A stretch of 64,000 nt of DNA from CBDFGS01 sp965247255 (GTDB lineage: Bacteria; Chloroflexota; Dehalococcoidia; Lucifugimonadales; CAUZJF01). Positions within the stretch are counted from its first letter, which is position 1. Each line of letters opens with the position of its first letter. The position numbers and the translations under genes are program-made. Below, one piece after another: positions 44,566-52,578 of the stretch. The stretch covers positions 310,001 through 374,000 of the forward strand of contig CBDFGS010000009.1 in the NCBI GenBank assembly GCA_965247255.1, in the 5' to 3' direction. The notes below the pieces were generated by a model. The model made no database searches, was not told where the DNA came from, and was given only the letters and a program-made list of their open reading frames with translations.

Positions 44566-45219
44566 ATGCCCAAGCGCCGAAAGCGGGCCCGCCGGCTGAC
44601 TCCTACCTTCAAAGAGGAAGAGGGGCTCTTTGAGGAGGGCTACTCTCTGGTAGCCGGGCTGGACGAGGCCGGCCGGGGCCCTCTGGCCGGACCGGTCGTA
44701 GCCGGCGTGGCCGTCTTGCCCTCGGGGCTCATTAGCCGCTCGCTGAGGGGACTCCGCGACAGCAAGCTGATGACGCCTTTAGAGCGCGAGCGGATGCTTC
44801 CACGCCTCCGGCGGCACGCCCTGGCCCTGGAGGTGGGCGTCGCCTCCGCCCTGGAGATCGACGAGATCGGAATCGTCCCGGCGACACGCCTCGCGATGAG
44901 GCGCGCGCTGCTCTCGCTGCCTCTCATGCCGCAGTTCCTGCTCCTGGATGCCTTCCCGCTTCCGGGCATCGACCTGCCCCAGAGACCCATCGTTCACGGC
45001 GACGCCCTCTGCCTGTCCATCGCGGCGGCCTCGGTGGTGGCCAAGGTTACGCGGGACGCCATCATGCGGGAGCAGCACGCCGTTTATCGCGGCTACGGAT
45101 TCGCCAGGCACAAGGGATATGCTACGGCCGAGCACCTCCGTAACCTGGAACGGAAGGGTCCTTGCGCCATCCACCGGTACTCGTTCTCCCCAATCAAAGA
45201 GTCGGGTGCAGGCCGGTGA
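44566..45219 (+). CDS. rnhB: Ribonuclease HII
   Basis: RNase HII cuts RNA in RNA-DNA hybrids and single ribonucleotides in DNA. The 217-residue product has the catalytic Asp-Glu in AGLDEAGRGPLAGPVVAG, RDSKLMTPLERE, LLDAFPLPG, HGDALCLSIAAASVVAKVTRD and RHKGYATAEH, all family-specific. A basic N-terminal extension of 20 residues (PKRRKRARRL) precedes the domain. The stop overlaps the yraN GTG. Confidence 0.96.
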   Translation: MPKRRKRARRLTPTFKEEEGLFEEGYSLVAGLDEAGRGPLAGPVVAGVAVLPSGLISRSLRGLRDSKLMTPLERERMLPRLRRHALALEVGVASALEIDEIGIVPATRLAMRRALLSLPLMPQFLLLDAFPLPGIDLPQRPIVHGDALCLSIAAASVVAKVTRDAIMREQHAVYRGYGFARHKGYATAEHLRNLERKGPCAIHRYSFSPIKESGAGR

Positions 45220-45581
45220 CCACCGAAAGACAGCGTCTCGGCAAGCGTGGGGAGGAGCTTGCGACGCATCGTCTCGAGGCGCGCGGCTACTGCGTCGTCG
45301 CGCGAAACTATCGCACGAAGTCGGGCGAGATAGACTTGATAGCCGAGGAAGGCGGCTCGCTGGTCTTCGTCGAAGTGCGCACACGCACGGGGACCTCTTT
45401 CGGATCGCCCGAGGAGTCGATAACGCCTAAGAAGCGCGCAACAATGATCGCGGCCGCGGAAGAGTACATGCAAGAGAATGGGGCCGAGGGTCGAGAGTGG
45501 CGCATCGACCTCGTAGCGGTCCAGTTTGGGCCGCAGGGCAAGCTGCGCCTCGACGTGCTGCAGCACGCCGTGGAACTCTAG
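45216..45581 (+). CDS. yraN: YraN/UPF0102 family endonuclease-like protein
   Basis: The 121-residue product has the restriction-endonuclease-like fold pattern of UPF0102: GKRGEELATHRLEARGYCVVARNYR, SGEIDLIAEEGGSLVFVEVRTRTG (the D and ExK of a PD-(D/E)xK-like core), and EYMQENGAEGREWRIDLVAV. Function is unsettled. The start is GTG 45216, overlapping the rnhB stop as GTGA; an in-frame ATG 54 bases upstream would lie deep in rnhB. rnhB-yraN is a widely conserved pair. Confidence 0.93.
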   Translation: MTTERQRLGKRGEELATHRLEARGYCVVARNYRTKSGEIDLIAEEGGSLVFVEVRTRTGTSFGSPEESITPKKRATMIAAAEEYMQENGAEGREWRIDLVAVQFGPQGKLRLDVLQHAVEL

Positions 45582-45749
45582 CGGTCTATCCCTCGGACCT
45601 CCAGGCCATCGGCCGGGAATCTCTTATCAAACGAATACACGATTGTAGTTCCAGACGAGCGTGCGGCGGCCCACACCATAGCGTCGGAGAATGAAACTCG
45701 GCCTGACGGTCTGCAGAGCAGCAGCGCGTTCGATGCTCCTGGGTTGCAT
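45578..45749 (-). pseudogene. Decayed PIN-domain toxin remnant
   Basis: Two minus-strand frames together resemble the C-terminal half of a PIN ribonuclease. Frame one (from 45749) reads SIERAAALQTVRP. Frame two, ending at the TAG at 45580-45578, reads VSFSDAMVWAAARSSG, then TTIVYSFDKRFPADG. It contains the Asp of the PIN SDA motif and the final SFD. The N-terminal half with the first catalytic Asp is missing, and one frameshift separates the parts. It sits just downstream of the AbrB-type antitoxin at 45884, the normal place for the toxin. Its stop overlaps the yraN stop on the opposite strand. Confidence 0.6.
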
Positions 45750-45883
45750 CTAGTTGCCGATCTTGCTTCGTGCCGCGGCGGCCCAAGCGGCGTCCCTGGT
45801 TTTGGTCCATTCCGTAGGAATTATACGGGCCCTGATGTGCTGGGACAGGCTACCTTTCAGCGATCTGCCCACACCCCTGGGCT

Positions 45884-46150
45884 TCATGCGTTTCTCAGTT
45901 TTCCAAGAGTTTTCTCGGCCCTGGCTTCCTGGGCAAACCGTGACGCAGCCTCGAAGTCCTCGGGCAGCGCCGCAGGTCTTACTGAGCCATCGGCTGACTC
46001 CACTGTGAAGGTAGCAGGTGCCAGGCTGACCTCGTTGCCGTCGATGCTGAAGTCGACCCTGGCTCCAGGCTTGACCCCCAATGCGCGACGTACCTCGGCG
46101 GGGATCGTCACCTGATTGCGAACGCTGACCGTAGCAGTGGTCCGTTTCAT
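45884..46150 (-). CDS. AbrB/MazE-type antitoxin-like DNA-binding protein
   Basis: The 88-residue product has the swapped-hairpin AbrB domain: TTATVSVRNQVTIPAEVRRALGV then KPGARVDFSIDGNEVSL. The C-terminal half is charged and helical (PEDFEAASRFAQEARAEK) and would neutralise a partner toxin. These proteins bind operator DNA and a PIN or MazF toxin. The downstream toxin gene is only a fragment here, so this antitoxin appears orphaned. It is convergent with rnhB-yraN. Confidence 0.85.
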   Translation of the reverse strand: MKRTTATVSVRNQVTIPAEVRRALGVKPGARVDFSIDGNEVSLAPATFTVESADGSVRPAALPEDFEAASRFAQEARAEKTLGKLRNA

Positions 46151-46228
46151 GAAGGAATTTGCTCCTCAGACTTACTATTCTAAAGTTAGCATACCGAGGC
46201 GTTGCCTGGCGAAAAGAGCCTCCCGTGC

Positions 46229-46234
46229 TACAAT
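46229..46234 (+). promoter_or_regulatory. Putative -10 box placing transcription start at the thiE ATG
   Basis: TACAAT ends seven bases before ATG 46241. If it is a -10 element, transcription would begin at or next to the A of the start codon, giving a leaderless mRNA. No Shine-Dalgarno is present, which agrees. No -35 of normal spacing was found. Confidence 0.45.
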
Positions 46235-46240
46235 CCCGCC

Positions 46241-47236
46241 ATGACGCCCTTCGTAGCCGCGCAGGTACACTCGGTGGTCGAGGGGTTGAGGCTTCTCGAG
46301 GCCTTCGTCACCGCGCCGCTGGGGCTCCACTCCGATATTCGGATGCTGCGACAGGCGCTCTCGCTGCCTGCGGCGGCCGACCTGCCCCAGCAGGAGGAAC
46401 AGCAGCGCCGACTTGCCTACAGGTCGCTCACTGACGACCCTACCGGCGTGGCCGCCCAGACCCTCGACCAGCTCGATAACGCCCTGGCGCTTATGAAGAG
46501 CGTTCGCGAGCCTCCCCTGCCTTCGGAGTGGACTGCCCGCGCCGAGGCCGTGCTGGGCCGGGCGCGGCAGCGAGTGGGAGGCGAACTTCGCGCCAAGGCC
46601 GCAGCCGCAGTTAAGGGGCTGTACGTGATCGTCGACCCTGAAACAACGCGAGGGCGTCCCGTGACCGACGTTGCCGAAGCGGCGCTACGCGGTGGCGCCA
46701 GAGTCATACAGCTGCGGGACAAGCGCCGCGACCGGGGCGAGGTGCTCCCCACGGCGCGCCAGCTCGCGGGGATGTGTCGAAAACACGACGCGCTCTTCTT
46801 CGTCAACGACGACCCAGGCCTCGCCGTGTCCACCAGGGCCGACGGACTCCACCTGGGCCAGACCGACCTGCCCGTGCCCGAGGCGCGCCGCATACTGGGG
46901 AACAGACAGCTCGTTGGGCGGTCCAACAACTCGATGGATGAAGTCGCCGAATCACAGGCCCTCGCCGTTGACTACGTCGCAATCGGCGCTGTGTTCCCGA
47001 CTGCGACTATGGGGAAAGGCGAGCGGAAGGCGGTGGGCGTTCAGATGGTGACCAGGGTCAAGGAGAGCGCCGCGCAGCCCGTGGTCGCCATCGGCGGCAT
47101 CAGCGTTGACAACGTCGCGGAGGTGGTCCGGGCCGGCGCCGACTGCGTGTGCGTGGCCAGCGCCGTCACGCTGGCCGACGACCCGGAATCGGCGGCCGGC
47201 GAGCTTGTCGACGCGATAGAGACCGCCCGGAGCTAG
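46241..47236 (+). CDS. thiE: Thiamine-phosphate synthase with N-terminal ThiD2-like domain
   Basis: The C-terminal 215 residues are a ThiE barrel that joins HMP-PP and HET-P: GLYVIVDPETTRGRP, ALRGGARVIQLRDKRRDRGE, FFVNDDPGLA, DGLHLGQTDLPV, GRSNNSMDEV, VAIGAVFPTATMGKGE and VVAIGGISVDNV. The first 115 residues are a helical domain with VVEGLRLLEAF, IRMLRQAL and RSLTDDPTGV. These resemble a degenerate ThiD2 domain (EGLR-LE and R-D-G pattern), an alternative HMP-phosphate kinase often fused to ThiE. Whether it is active here is unknown. Start ATG 46241 is preferred. Confidence 0.9.
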   Translation: MTPFVAAQVHSVVEGLRLLEAFVTAPLGLHSDIRMLRQALSLPAAADLPQQEEQQRRLAYRSLTDDPTGVAAQTLDQLDNALALMKSVREPPLPSEWTARAEAVLGRARQRVGGELRAKAAAAVKGLYVIVDPETTRGRPVTDVAEAALRGGARVIQLRDKRRDRGEVLPTARQLAGMCRKHDALFFVNDDPGLAVSTRADGLHLGQTDLPVPEARRILGNRQLVGRSNNSMDEVAESQALAVDYVAIGAVFPTATMGKGERKAVGVQMVTRVKESAAQPVVAIGGISVDNVAEVVRAGADCVCVASAVTLADDPESAAGELVDAIETARS

Positions 47237-47244
47237 ATTTGCGT

Positions 47245-48393
47245 ATGACCGAGGGACTCCTCAACAAATCGGACCTCTTCTTCAGCGGCGAAGGCGGCTA
47301 CACGATGGTCCGAGTTCCGACCATGGTCGTCTCGCCGAAGGGCACGTTGCTCGCGTTCTGCAAAGCTGCCGACGACGCCCGAGTCAACGCCAGCGGCCGT
47401 ACCGAGGGCTCTGACACGCTGTTGCGTCGCAGCTTCGATGGAGGCCTGACGTGGGGTGACGTCCAGGTCGTCAAGGAGGGCGGCTGGCATCCCGTCCCGC
47501 TCGTCGATCATTTGACCGGACGAATGGTGCTGGTAGTGGGCGGGCTGCTCAACCAAATCTACGTACTGGAAAGCGACGACGACGGCGAGACGTGGTCGCC
47601 ACTCGTGTCATACGAGTCGGATGAGGTACGGAAGGACGGCTGGCTCATGGGGACGACCAGCACGTGTCACGGCATCCAGCTCCGGTCCGGACGCATCATC
47701 GTTCCCTGCTATCATCAGATGTCGCGAGACCTGGTGGCGGCGGGCTCTCACGTTCGCGGGTCCCACGTGATGTACAGCGACGACCACGGCAAGACGTGGA
47801 CCGTTGGCGACGAGATCGCGCCGCGGACCGAAGAGTGCACAGTGCTGGAGTCGTCGGACGGGCGCGTCTACGTCAACATGCGCCGCCACAACCGCGACTT
47901 CTACGAGGGCTTTCCCGGCTGGGGCCGTCGCGCCGTCGCCTGGAGCGAGGACGGAGGCGAGACGTGGTCGGACCTCGAAGTCGACGAAACGCTCGTCGAA
48001 TACTCCTGCAACGCCAGCGTTTTGCGATTGACGGACGAGGGCCGGCACGACCGCAATCGCGTCCTCTTTTCCAACCCTGCTTCCACTCAACGTCGCGAGA
48101 ATCTGACCGTGCGCCTCAGCTACGACGAGTGCAACACCTGGCCGGTCGCCAGGACGCTCGACGCCGATATGACCCACTACAGCGACCTCGCGGTTTTACC
48201 CGACATGACCGTTGCCTGCCTTTACGAAGCCGGCGCGGGGAATGCGCCGTTTCACGACCTGGGCCGCACGCGGCCCGGGGCCGGCAAGAGCGGCGGCACG
48301 GACCGGCCGACGTCTTCGCAATACCACAAGATTACCTTTGCGCGTTTCAATCTGGAGTGGCTTACGGACGGCGCGGACTCCGTCAGAGCATAA
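47245..48393 (+). CDS. Sialidase-like Asp-box protein (exo-alpha-sialidase family)
   Basis: The 382-residue product has five Asp-box motifs (SFDGGLTW, ESDDDGETW, YSDDHGKTW, WSEDGGETW, LSYDECNTW). It also shows sialidase-like active-site elements: an arginine-bearing YTMVRVPTMVVSPKG near residue 21 (the R-I-P position), a Glu in RTEECTVLE, and a Tyr-containing VEYSCNASV. This is closer to true GH33 sialidases than the protein at the window start. No signal peptide is seen, so substrates must be intracellular or released by another route. It starts nine bases after the thiE stop. Confidence 0.88.
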   Translation: MTEGLLNKSDLFFSGEGGYTMVRVPTMVVSPKGTLLAFCKAADDARVNASGRTEGSDTLLRRSFDGGLTWGDVQVVKEGGWHPVPLVDHLTGRMVLVVGGLLNQIYVLESDDDGETWSPLVSYESDEVRKDGWLMGTTSTCHGIQLRSGRIIVPCYHQMSRDLVAAGSHVRGSHVMYSDDHGKTWTVGDEIAPRTEECTVLESSDGRVYVNMRRHNRDFYEGFPGWGRRAVAWSEDGGETWSDLEVDETLVEYSCNASVLRLTDEGRHDRNRVLFSNPASTQRRENLTVRLSYDECNTWPVARTLDADMTHYSDLAVLPDMTVACLYEAGAGNAPFHDLGRTRPGAGKSGGTDRPTSSQYHKITFARFNLEWLTDGADSVRA

Positions 48394-48446
48394 GCAATCA
48401 AACGAGACGTCCACGCGCGAAAAAACCGGGGCGCAAGGGAGCCGCT

Positions 48447-49115
48447 ATGAAACACGACTACGCAGAGACCCTGAGCGACATCGCTGATAGCACCCGCGCA
48501 AGCTTCCAGCAAACGCACCAGGCGCGGGAGAAAGGGCTGGCTCTATCGCGCGAGATCACGCGTAGCTCCGCGAATACGATTCGCGCGACCCACAGGGGCG
48601 CGTTCGATCGGGCGGGCGCGATGCTCGAAGAGATAGCCGGGCTGGTGGCGCAAACGCGGGCGATTCTCGATGAGCACCCCAAGGTCTACTACGCCGGCTT
48701 CGTTGAGGCCGCGGTCAAAGAGTACGCGGAGGCAGCCGCCACGCTGGCCTTTGCCCGGAAGGCGTCCTTGCCCGGCCACGAGGAGCTTGGAATCGGCGCG
48801 GCCCCCTACCTGAACGGCCTCGCGGAGGCGGTGGGAGAGCTTCGCAGGTACATCCTCGACTCGCTACGCAGGGACGACCTCGCGCGGTGCGATGAACTCC
48901 TCGGCGTGATGGACGAGGTGTACACGGTGCTGGTCACCATGGACTTTCCCGACGCAGTGACTAACGGGCTCAGGCGCACGACGGACATGGTGCGCGGCGT
49001 ACTGGAGCGGACCAGGGGCGACCTGACGCTGGCGATGAGACAACACCGCTTCGAACGAAGGCTCGAGGCGCACCAGGAAGCGCTGGAGGCGTACGAGAAG
49101 CAGCAAAGCGATTAG
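48447..49115 (+). CDS. Translin-family RNA/DNA-binding protein
   Basis: The 222-residue helical product matches the translin pattern: QAREKGLALSREITRSSANTIRA and HRGAFDRAGAMLEEIAGLV near the N-terminus, YYAGFVEAAVKEYAEAA in the middle, and the C-terminal GLRRTTDMVRGVLERTRGDLTLAMRQH. Translins form octamers that bind single-stranded RNA or DNA. Family members are best known from eukaryotes and archaea. ATG 48447 has GGGAG just upstream. It follows the sialidase-like gene by 54 bases. Confidence 0.82.
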   Translation: MKHDYAETLSDIADSTRASFQQTHQAREKGLALSREITRSSANTIRATHRGAFDRAGAMLEEIAGLVAQTRAILDEHPKVYYAGFVEAAVKEYAEAAATLAFARKASLPGHEELGIGAAPYLNGLAEAVGELRRYILDSLRRDDLARCDELLGVMDEVYTVLVTMDFPDAVTNGLRRTTDMVRGVLERTRGDLTLAMRQHRFERRLEAHQEALEAYEKQQSD

Positions 49116-49180
49116 GGGAGACCTTCTAGAGCCAGCGGTACCGGGGCAGTGCTCGGTCTGGTTCACGCTCACGCACGGGC

Positions 49181-49530
49181 AGGCCCACCCCAGATACTTC
49201 GTCGGGGACTCCTCAACATGACGATACCGCCACGAGGAAGGTTGTCGTTTACAACTGCGCAAACGATGTCGCCCAGAGCTTGCGAAGGGCCTGGGGCGGC
49301 GTCGGGTCTTGCGCAGGCTCCTGCAAGGCTAGGCCCCACCCCAGATGCTTCGTCGGGACTCCTCAGCATGACGGTACCGCCATGCTTAAGTTACTCGTTT
49401 GCAACTGCGCAAACGATGTCGCCCTGAGCTTGCGAAGGGCCTGGGGCGGCGCGGGTCTCTTGCGCACGCTCCGGCACGGCTAGGCCCCACCCCAGCTGCT
49501 TCGTCGGGGACTCCTCAGTATGACATTACG
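49181..49530 (+). repeat. Tandem 150-bp direct repeats (2.3 units)
   Basis: Units begin at 49181, 49331 and 49482. Each opens with AGGCCCCACCCCAG, then CTTCGTCGGGGACTCCTCA, CATGAC, a middle part with AACTGCGCAAACGATGTCGC, and CTGAGCTTGCGAAGGGCCTG followed by GGGCGG. The third unit is cut after about 49 bases. Units differ by scattered changes. The region between the translin gene and hppA holds no gene. Confidence 0.85.
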
Positions 49531-49593
49531 GTGGCGAGTAGGAATCTTGACTCCCCTACCCCCCTATGGTAGGTTTTCGGCAGCTTGACTTAG

Positions 49594-49621
49594 GTCTTCC
49601 CGCCCGCGGGAAGGCTTTTTT
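49594..49621 (+). terminator. Intrinsic terminator abutting the hppA ribosome site
   Basis: The stem CTTCCCG / CGGGAAG (49596-49602 with 49607-49613) extends by GG/CC-type outer pairs and is followed by six T residues at 49616-49621. The hppA Shine-Dalgarno (GGAGG, 49624-49628) starts only three bases later. A normal upstream terminator or an attenuator in the hppA leader are both possible. Confidence 0.75.
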
Positions 49622-49633
49622 GTGGAGGCGATT

Positions 49634-51700
49634 GTGGTCGCTCTTATTGCGATCGGGGCCAGCGTCGTAGGGCTCCTATTCGCGCTCTTCTTGACCCTCA
49701 ACATAATCCGCCAGGACAAGGGCAACGAGCGGGTCCAATTCATCGGACGGGCCATACAGGAAGGCGCCATGGCTTTCCTGTCCCTGGAGTACCGCTTACT
49801 GGCGGTCTTCGTCGTCGTCGTCGCTGTGATTCTCGCCGTTTTCATAGACTACGACTTGACCGGGCGGGTCGCGGAAAACACGGACCGGGTCAGCGGCGAC
49901 CGCACGCTGCCCTCCACGGCCATCGCCTATCTCGCGGGCGCGTTTGGCTCGGCTCTGGCTGGGTTCATTGGCATGAGCATCGCGATCAGGGCCAACTCAC
50001 GCACCGTGGTCCAGGCACAGATCGGGCTCAACGCCGCTCTCCGGGTCGCCTTCAACAGCGGGACCGTTATGGGCGTTTCCGTGGTAAGTATCGGCCTGGT
50101 GGGTGTCACGGTCCTCTACATGGCTTTCGAAGACGTCAGCATCATCGCCGGCTTCGGCTTCGGCGCCTCCTCCATCGCGCTCTTCGCCAGGGTTGGCGGC
50201 GGGATATACACGAAGGCGGCAGACGTCGGCGCGGACCTGGTTGGCAAGATCGAGGCCGGCATCCCGGAGGACGACCCTCGCAATCCGGCCACCATCGCCG
50301 ATAACGTCGGCGACAACGTTGGCGACGTCGCCGGAATGGGGGCGGACCTGTTCGAGTCGTACGTCGGCTCTATCATCGCCACCATCGCTCTCGCCGCCGT
50401 CGGCGCAACCGCGCTGAAGCTGGGAGACGTCACCGTCGACTTCGACTTCGACCTCGTAGTCTTGCCTATCCTCATCGCTGCCATGGGAATAATCGCTTCG
50501 ATCCTGGGCACCTTCCTGGTAAGGACAGGCGAGGGCGCCACGATGGGACGCCTGCTCTGGTCCCTTCGCACGGGCATAATCGGGGCGGGGGTCCTCGTGC
50601 TGATCGGCGCGGCAGCGACGATCGCGGTGCTGGATATGCCTTTTGAGCTGTTCTGGGTAATCGTGGTAGGGCTGGTGGCCGGGCAGATCATCGGCACCGC
50701 CTCTGAGGTCTACACCTCGTATGAGTTCAAGTTCACCCGGGATATAGCCAAGCAGGCCGAGACCGGACCGGCGACGGTCATCATCGCCGGGGTCGGACTT
50801 GGCATGCTCAGCACCCTCATCCCGGCGATTGTCATAGTTATCGCAATTGGTATAACGAACGAGCTGGCCGGCACATACGGGGTTGCGCTGGCTGCCGTGG
50901 GCATGCTGTCCACCCTGGGCATCACGCTCGCCACCGACGCCTATGGCCCGGTCGCCGACAACGCCGGCGGGATAGCGGAGCAGGCCCACCTGGACCCTGA
51001 GGTGCGCGAGAGGACCGACGCCCTCGACTCGCTGGGCAACACCACCGCGGCCACCGGCAAGGGCTTCGCCATCGGTTCGGCGGTGCTCACGGCGCTGGCG
51101 CTGATGGCGGCGTACTCTCAGGTGAGCAAGGTCGAGGTCTTCGACCTACGCGATACCCAGGTGCTGATGGGTCTGCTTCTCGGGAGCGTCATGCCATTCG
51201 TGTTCGCGGCCCTCACAATGCTGGCGGTCGGCAGGGCCGCTGCCGCGATGGTCGCCGAGGTGAGGCGTCAGTTCCGAGAGATCGAGGGGCTGATGGAGGG
51301 CACGGCGGAGGCCGACCACGCCCGCGCCGTCGACATCAGCACACGCGGCGCGATGCGTGAGATGGTTCTGCCAGGCTTGCTCGCGGTCATCGCCCCTGTG
51401 GCCGTGGGGGCTGTTCTCGGCCCGGAAGCGCTTGGAGGGCTGCTCATCGGGGCTATCGCCAGCGGGTTCCTGCTGGCGATCATGATGGCCAACGCGGGCG
51501 GCGCCTGGGACAACGCGAAGAAGTACATCGAGGCGGGCCACCACGGAGGCAAGGGCTCGGCCCCCCACGCGGCAGCTGTGGTAGGCGACACCGTTGGCGA
51601 CCCCTTCAAGGACACGTCCGGACCCTCGCTCAATATCCTCATCAAGCTCATGTCCATCGTCGCGTTGGTATTCGCGCCGCTGTTCCTCCGAGCCGGGTAG
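49634..51700 (+). CDS. hppA: Membrane-bound K+-dependent ion-pumping pyrophosphatase
   Basis: The 688-residue protein is an integral membrane pyrophosphatase with about 16 helices that couples PPi hydrolysis to H+ or Na+ transport. Substrate motifs are GGGIYTKAADVGADLVGK, EDDPRNPATIADNVGDNVGD and GDTVGDPFKDTSGPS. The segment LDSLGNTTAATGKGFAIGSA has Ala after GNTTA, as in K+-dependent enzymes; K+-independent ones have Lys there. Proton versus sodium specificity was not settled. GTG 49634 is preferred because GGAGG lies five bases upstream; GTG 49622 would place the ribosome site inside the gene. Confidence 0.95.
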   Translation: MVALIAIGASVVGLLFALFLTLNIIRQDKGNERVQFIGRAIQEGAMAFLSLEYRLLAVFVVVVAVILAVFIDYDLTGRVAENTDRVSGDRTLPSTAIAYLAGAFGSALAGFIGMSIAIRANSRTVVQAQIGLNAALRVAFNSGTVMGVSVVSIGLVGVTVLYMAFEDVSIIAGFGFGASSIALFARVGGGIYTKAADVGADLVGKIEAGIPEDDPRNPATIADNVGDNVGDVAGMGADLFESYVGSIIATIALAAVGATALKLGDVTVDFDFDLVVLPILIAAMGIIASILGTFLVRTGEGATMGRLLWSLRTGIIGAGVLVLIGAAATIAVLDMPFELFWVIVVGLVAGQIIGTASEVYTSYEFKFTRDIAKQAETGPATVIIAGVGLGMLSTLIPAIVIVIAIGITNELAGTYGVALAAVGMLSTLGITLATDAYGPVADNAGGIAEQAHLDPEVRERTDALDSLGNTTAATGKGFAIGSAVLTALALMAAYSQVSKVEVFDLRDTQVLMGLLLGSVMPFVFAALTMLAVGRAAAAMVAEVRRQFREIEGLMEGTAEADHARAVDISTRGAMREMVLPGLLAVIAPVAVGAVLGPEALGGLLIGAIASGFLLAIMMANAGGAWDNAKKYIEAGHHGGKGSAPHAAAVVGDTVGDPFKDTSGPSLNILIKLMSIVALVFAPLFLRAG

Positions 51701-52578
51701 CGCCGAGGGCTCGACCGACCTGTCCCTCAGGCGGCTCTGCACTGAAAGTCGCAACGCGGGGCTGTGGTTCGACATGACTGTCCTGAGAGCCGAAGGGCTC
51801 ACCACGAACAGCTTCAATCTGACCGTTCGTCCTGGGTTGAGCAAACGCCACCGACAAACATCTTGCTATCAGGATTGAAGGTAGTTGCGGTGGATGACTG
51901 GCTCGTTCGACTCTCGTCCGCCGCGTAACCACCAGACGAATACGACCTTATGCAGTAATCTGGGGATCGTGGGTGCCCTATTCCTCCTGCCTGCGCTACG
52001 CCGGTGCCGCGGGCTCACCGGTGAAACCAACTGTTAGTCCGGCGGATTGAAGGTTCGAATTCCGTCGTCGAGGTGCTTCTCGCAGATCTCCGGGTGGCGG
52101 TTCATCGACGAGCTGGCAGGAGATCAAGGGCAGAGGGTCGTTGGGTTGACTGGATTCAAGCCGACGCCAGCTCATGGGCGCCTTGTTATCCAGGTGCAAG
52201 GGGGGTCTATCTCACGACGAATCGGATCGGCGATTACTAGACGGGATGCTGAGGAAGTGCGCCACCATGAGTTTGGCACGGGATCTACAGCACTCAACCT
52301 CGAATCCCAGGTCGGACGGGGGCCTCGCATATAGGTCTTACGGCTACCCCTCAGCGCCTGACCACGGAGTTCTCGCCGAGATCGCTCGCTACTACTCAAG
52401 AATCACTCTAATGGTATGGACGGGGAGTTCATCCCTCACCAGTTTCCACTACACCGATCCCGTCGGTGAACCTCTCGGTGCCTTCCAGCTAGTTTGACGC
52501 GGGTCGAAAGGGTATCCGTCTCTCCGTCCGCCAGACTGCCTACATGAGGGATGACAATGAACCCGCCCAGTCTGCAAA
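51701..52578. other. Long gene-poor gap after hppA
   Basis: This 878-bp region is open in places on both strands (for example plus 52174-52497), but none of the frames has a recognisable motif, a good ribosome site or a supported start. Local composition is less GC-rich than its neighbours. It contains the dispersed repeat at 51765-51815. I see no RNA gene. Confidence 0.5.
51765..51815 (-). repeat. Dispersed repeat copy, inverted relative to 9024-9070
   Basis: AGCCGAAGGGCTCACCACGA reads as the reverse complement of the copy at 9024-9070, with 22 identical bases and a shared flank ending in a GTTCGACA-type arm. Confidence 0.7.

Noticed and set aside
49181..49530. Possible CRISPR array
   Set aside because: Units are 150 bp, directly abutting and without unique spacers; no cas gene is nearby.
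52015..52075. GGTTCGAATTCC, resembling a tRNA T-loop
   Set aside because: The T-stem does not pair, position 61 is not C, and no anticodon or acceptor stem can be drawn around it.
52174..52497. Plus-strand open frame of 107 codons after hppA
   Set aside because: No ribosome site, no recognisable domain and atypical composition; not supported as a gene.
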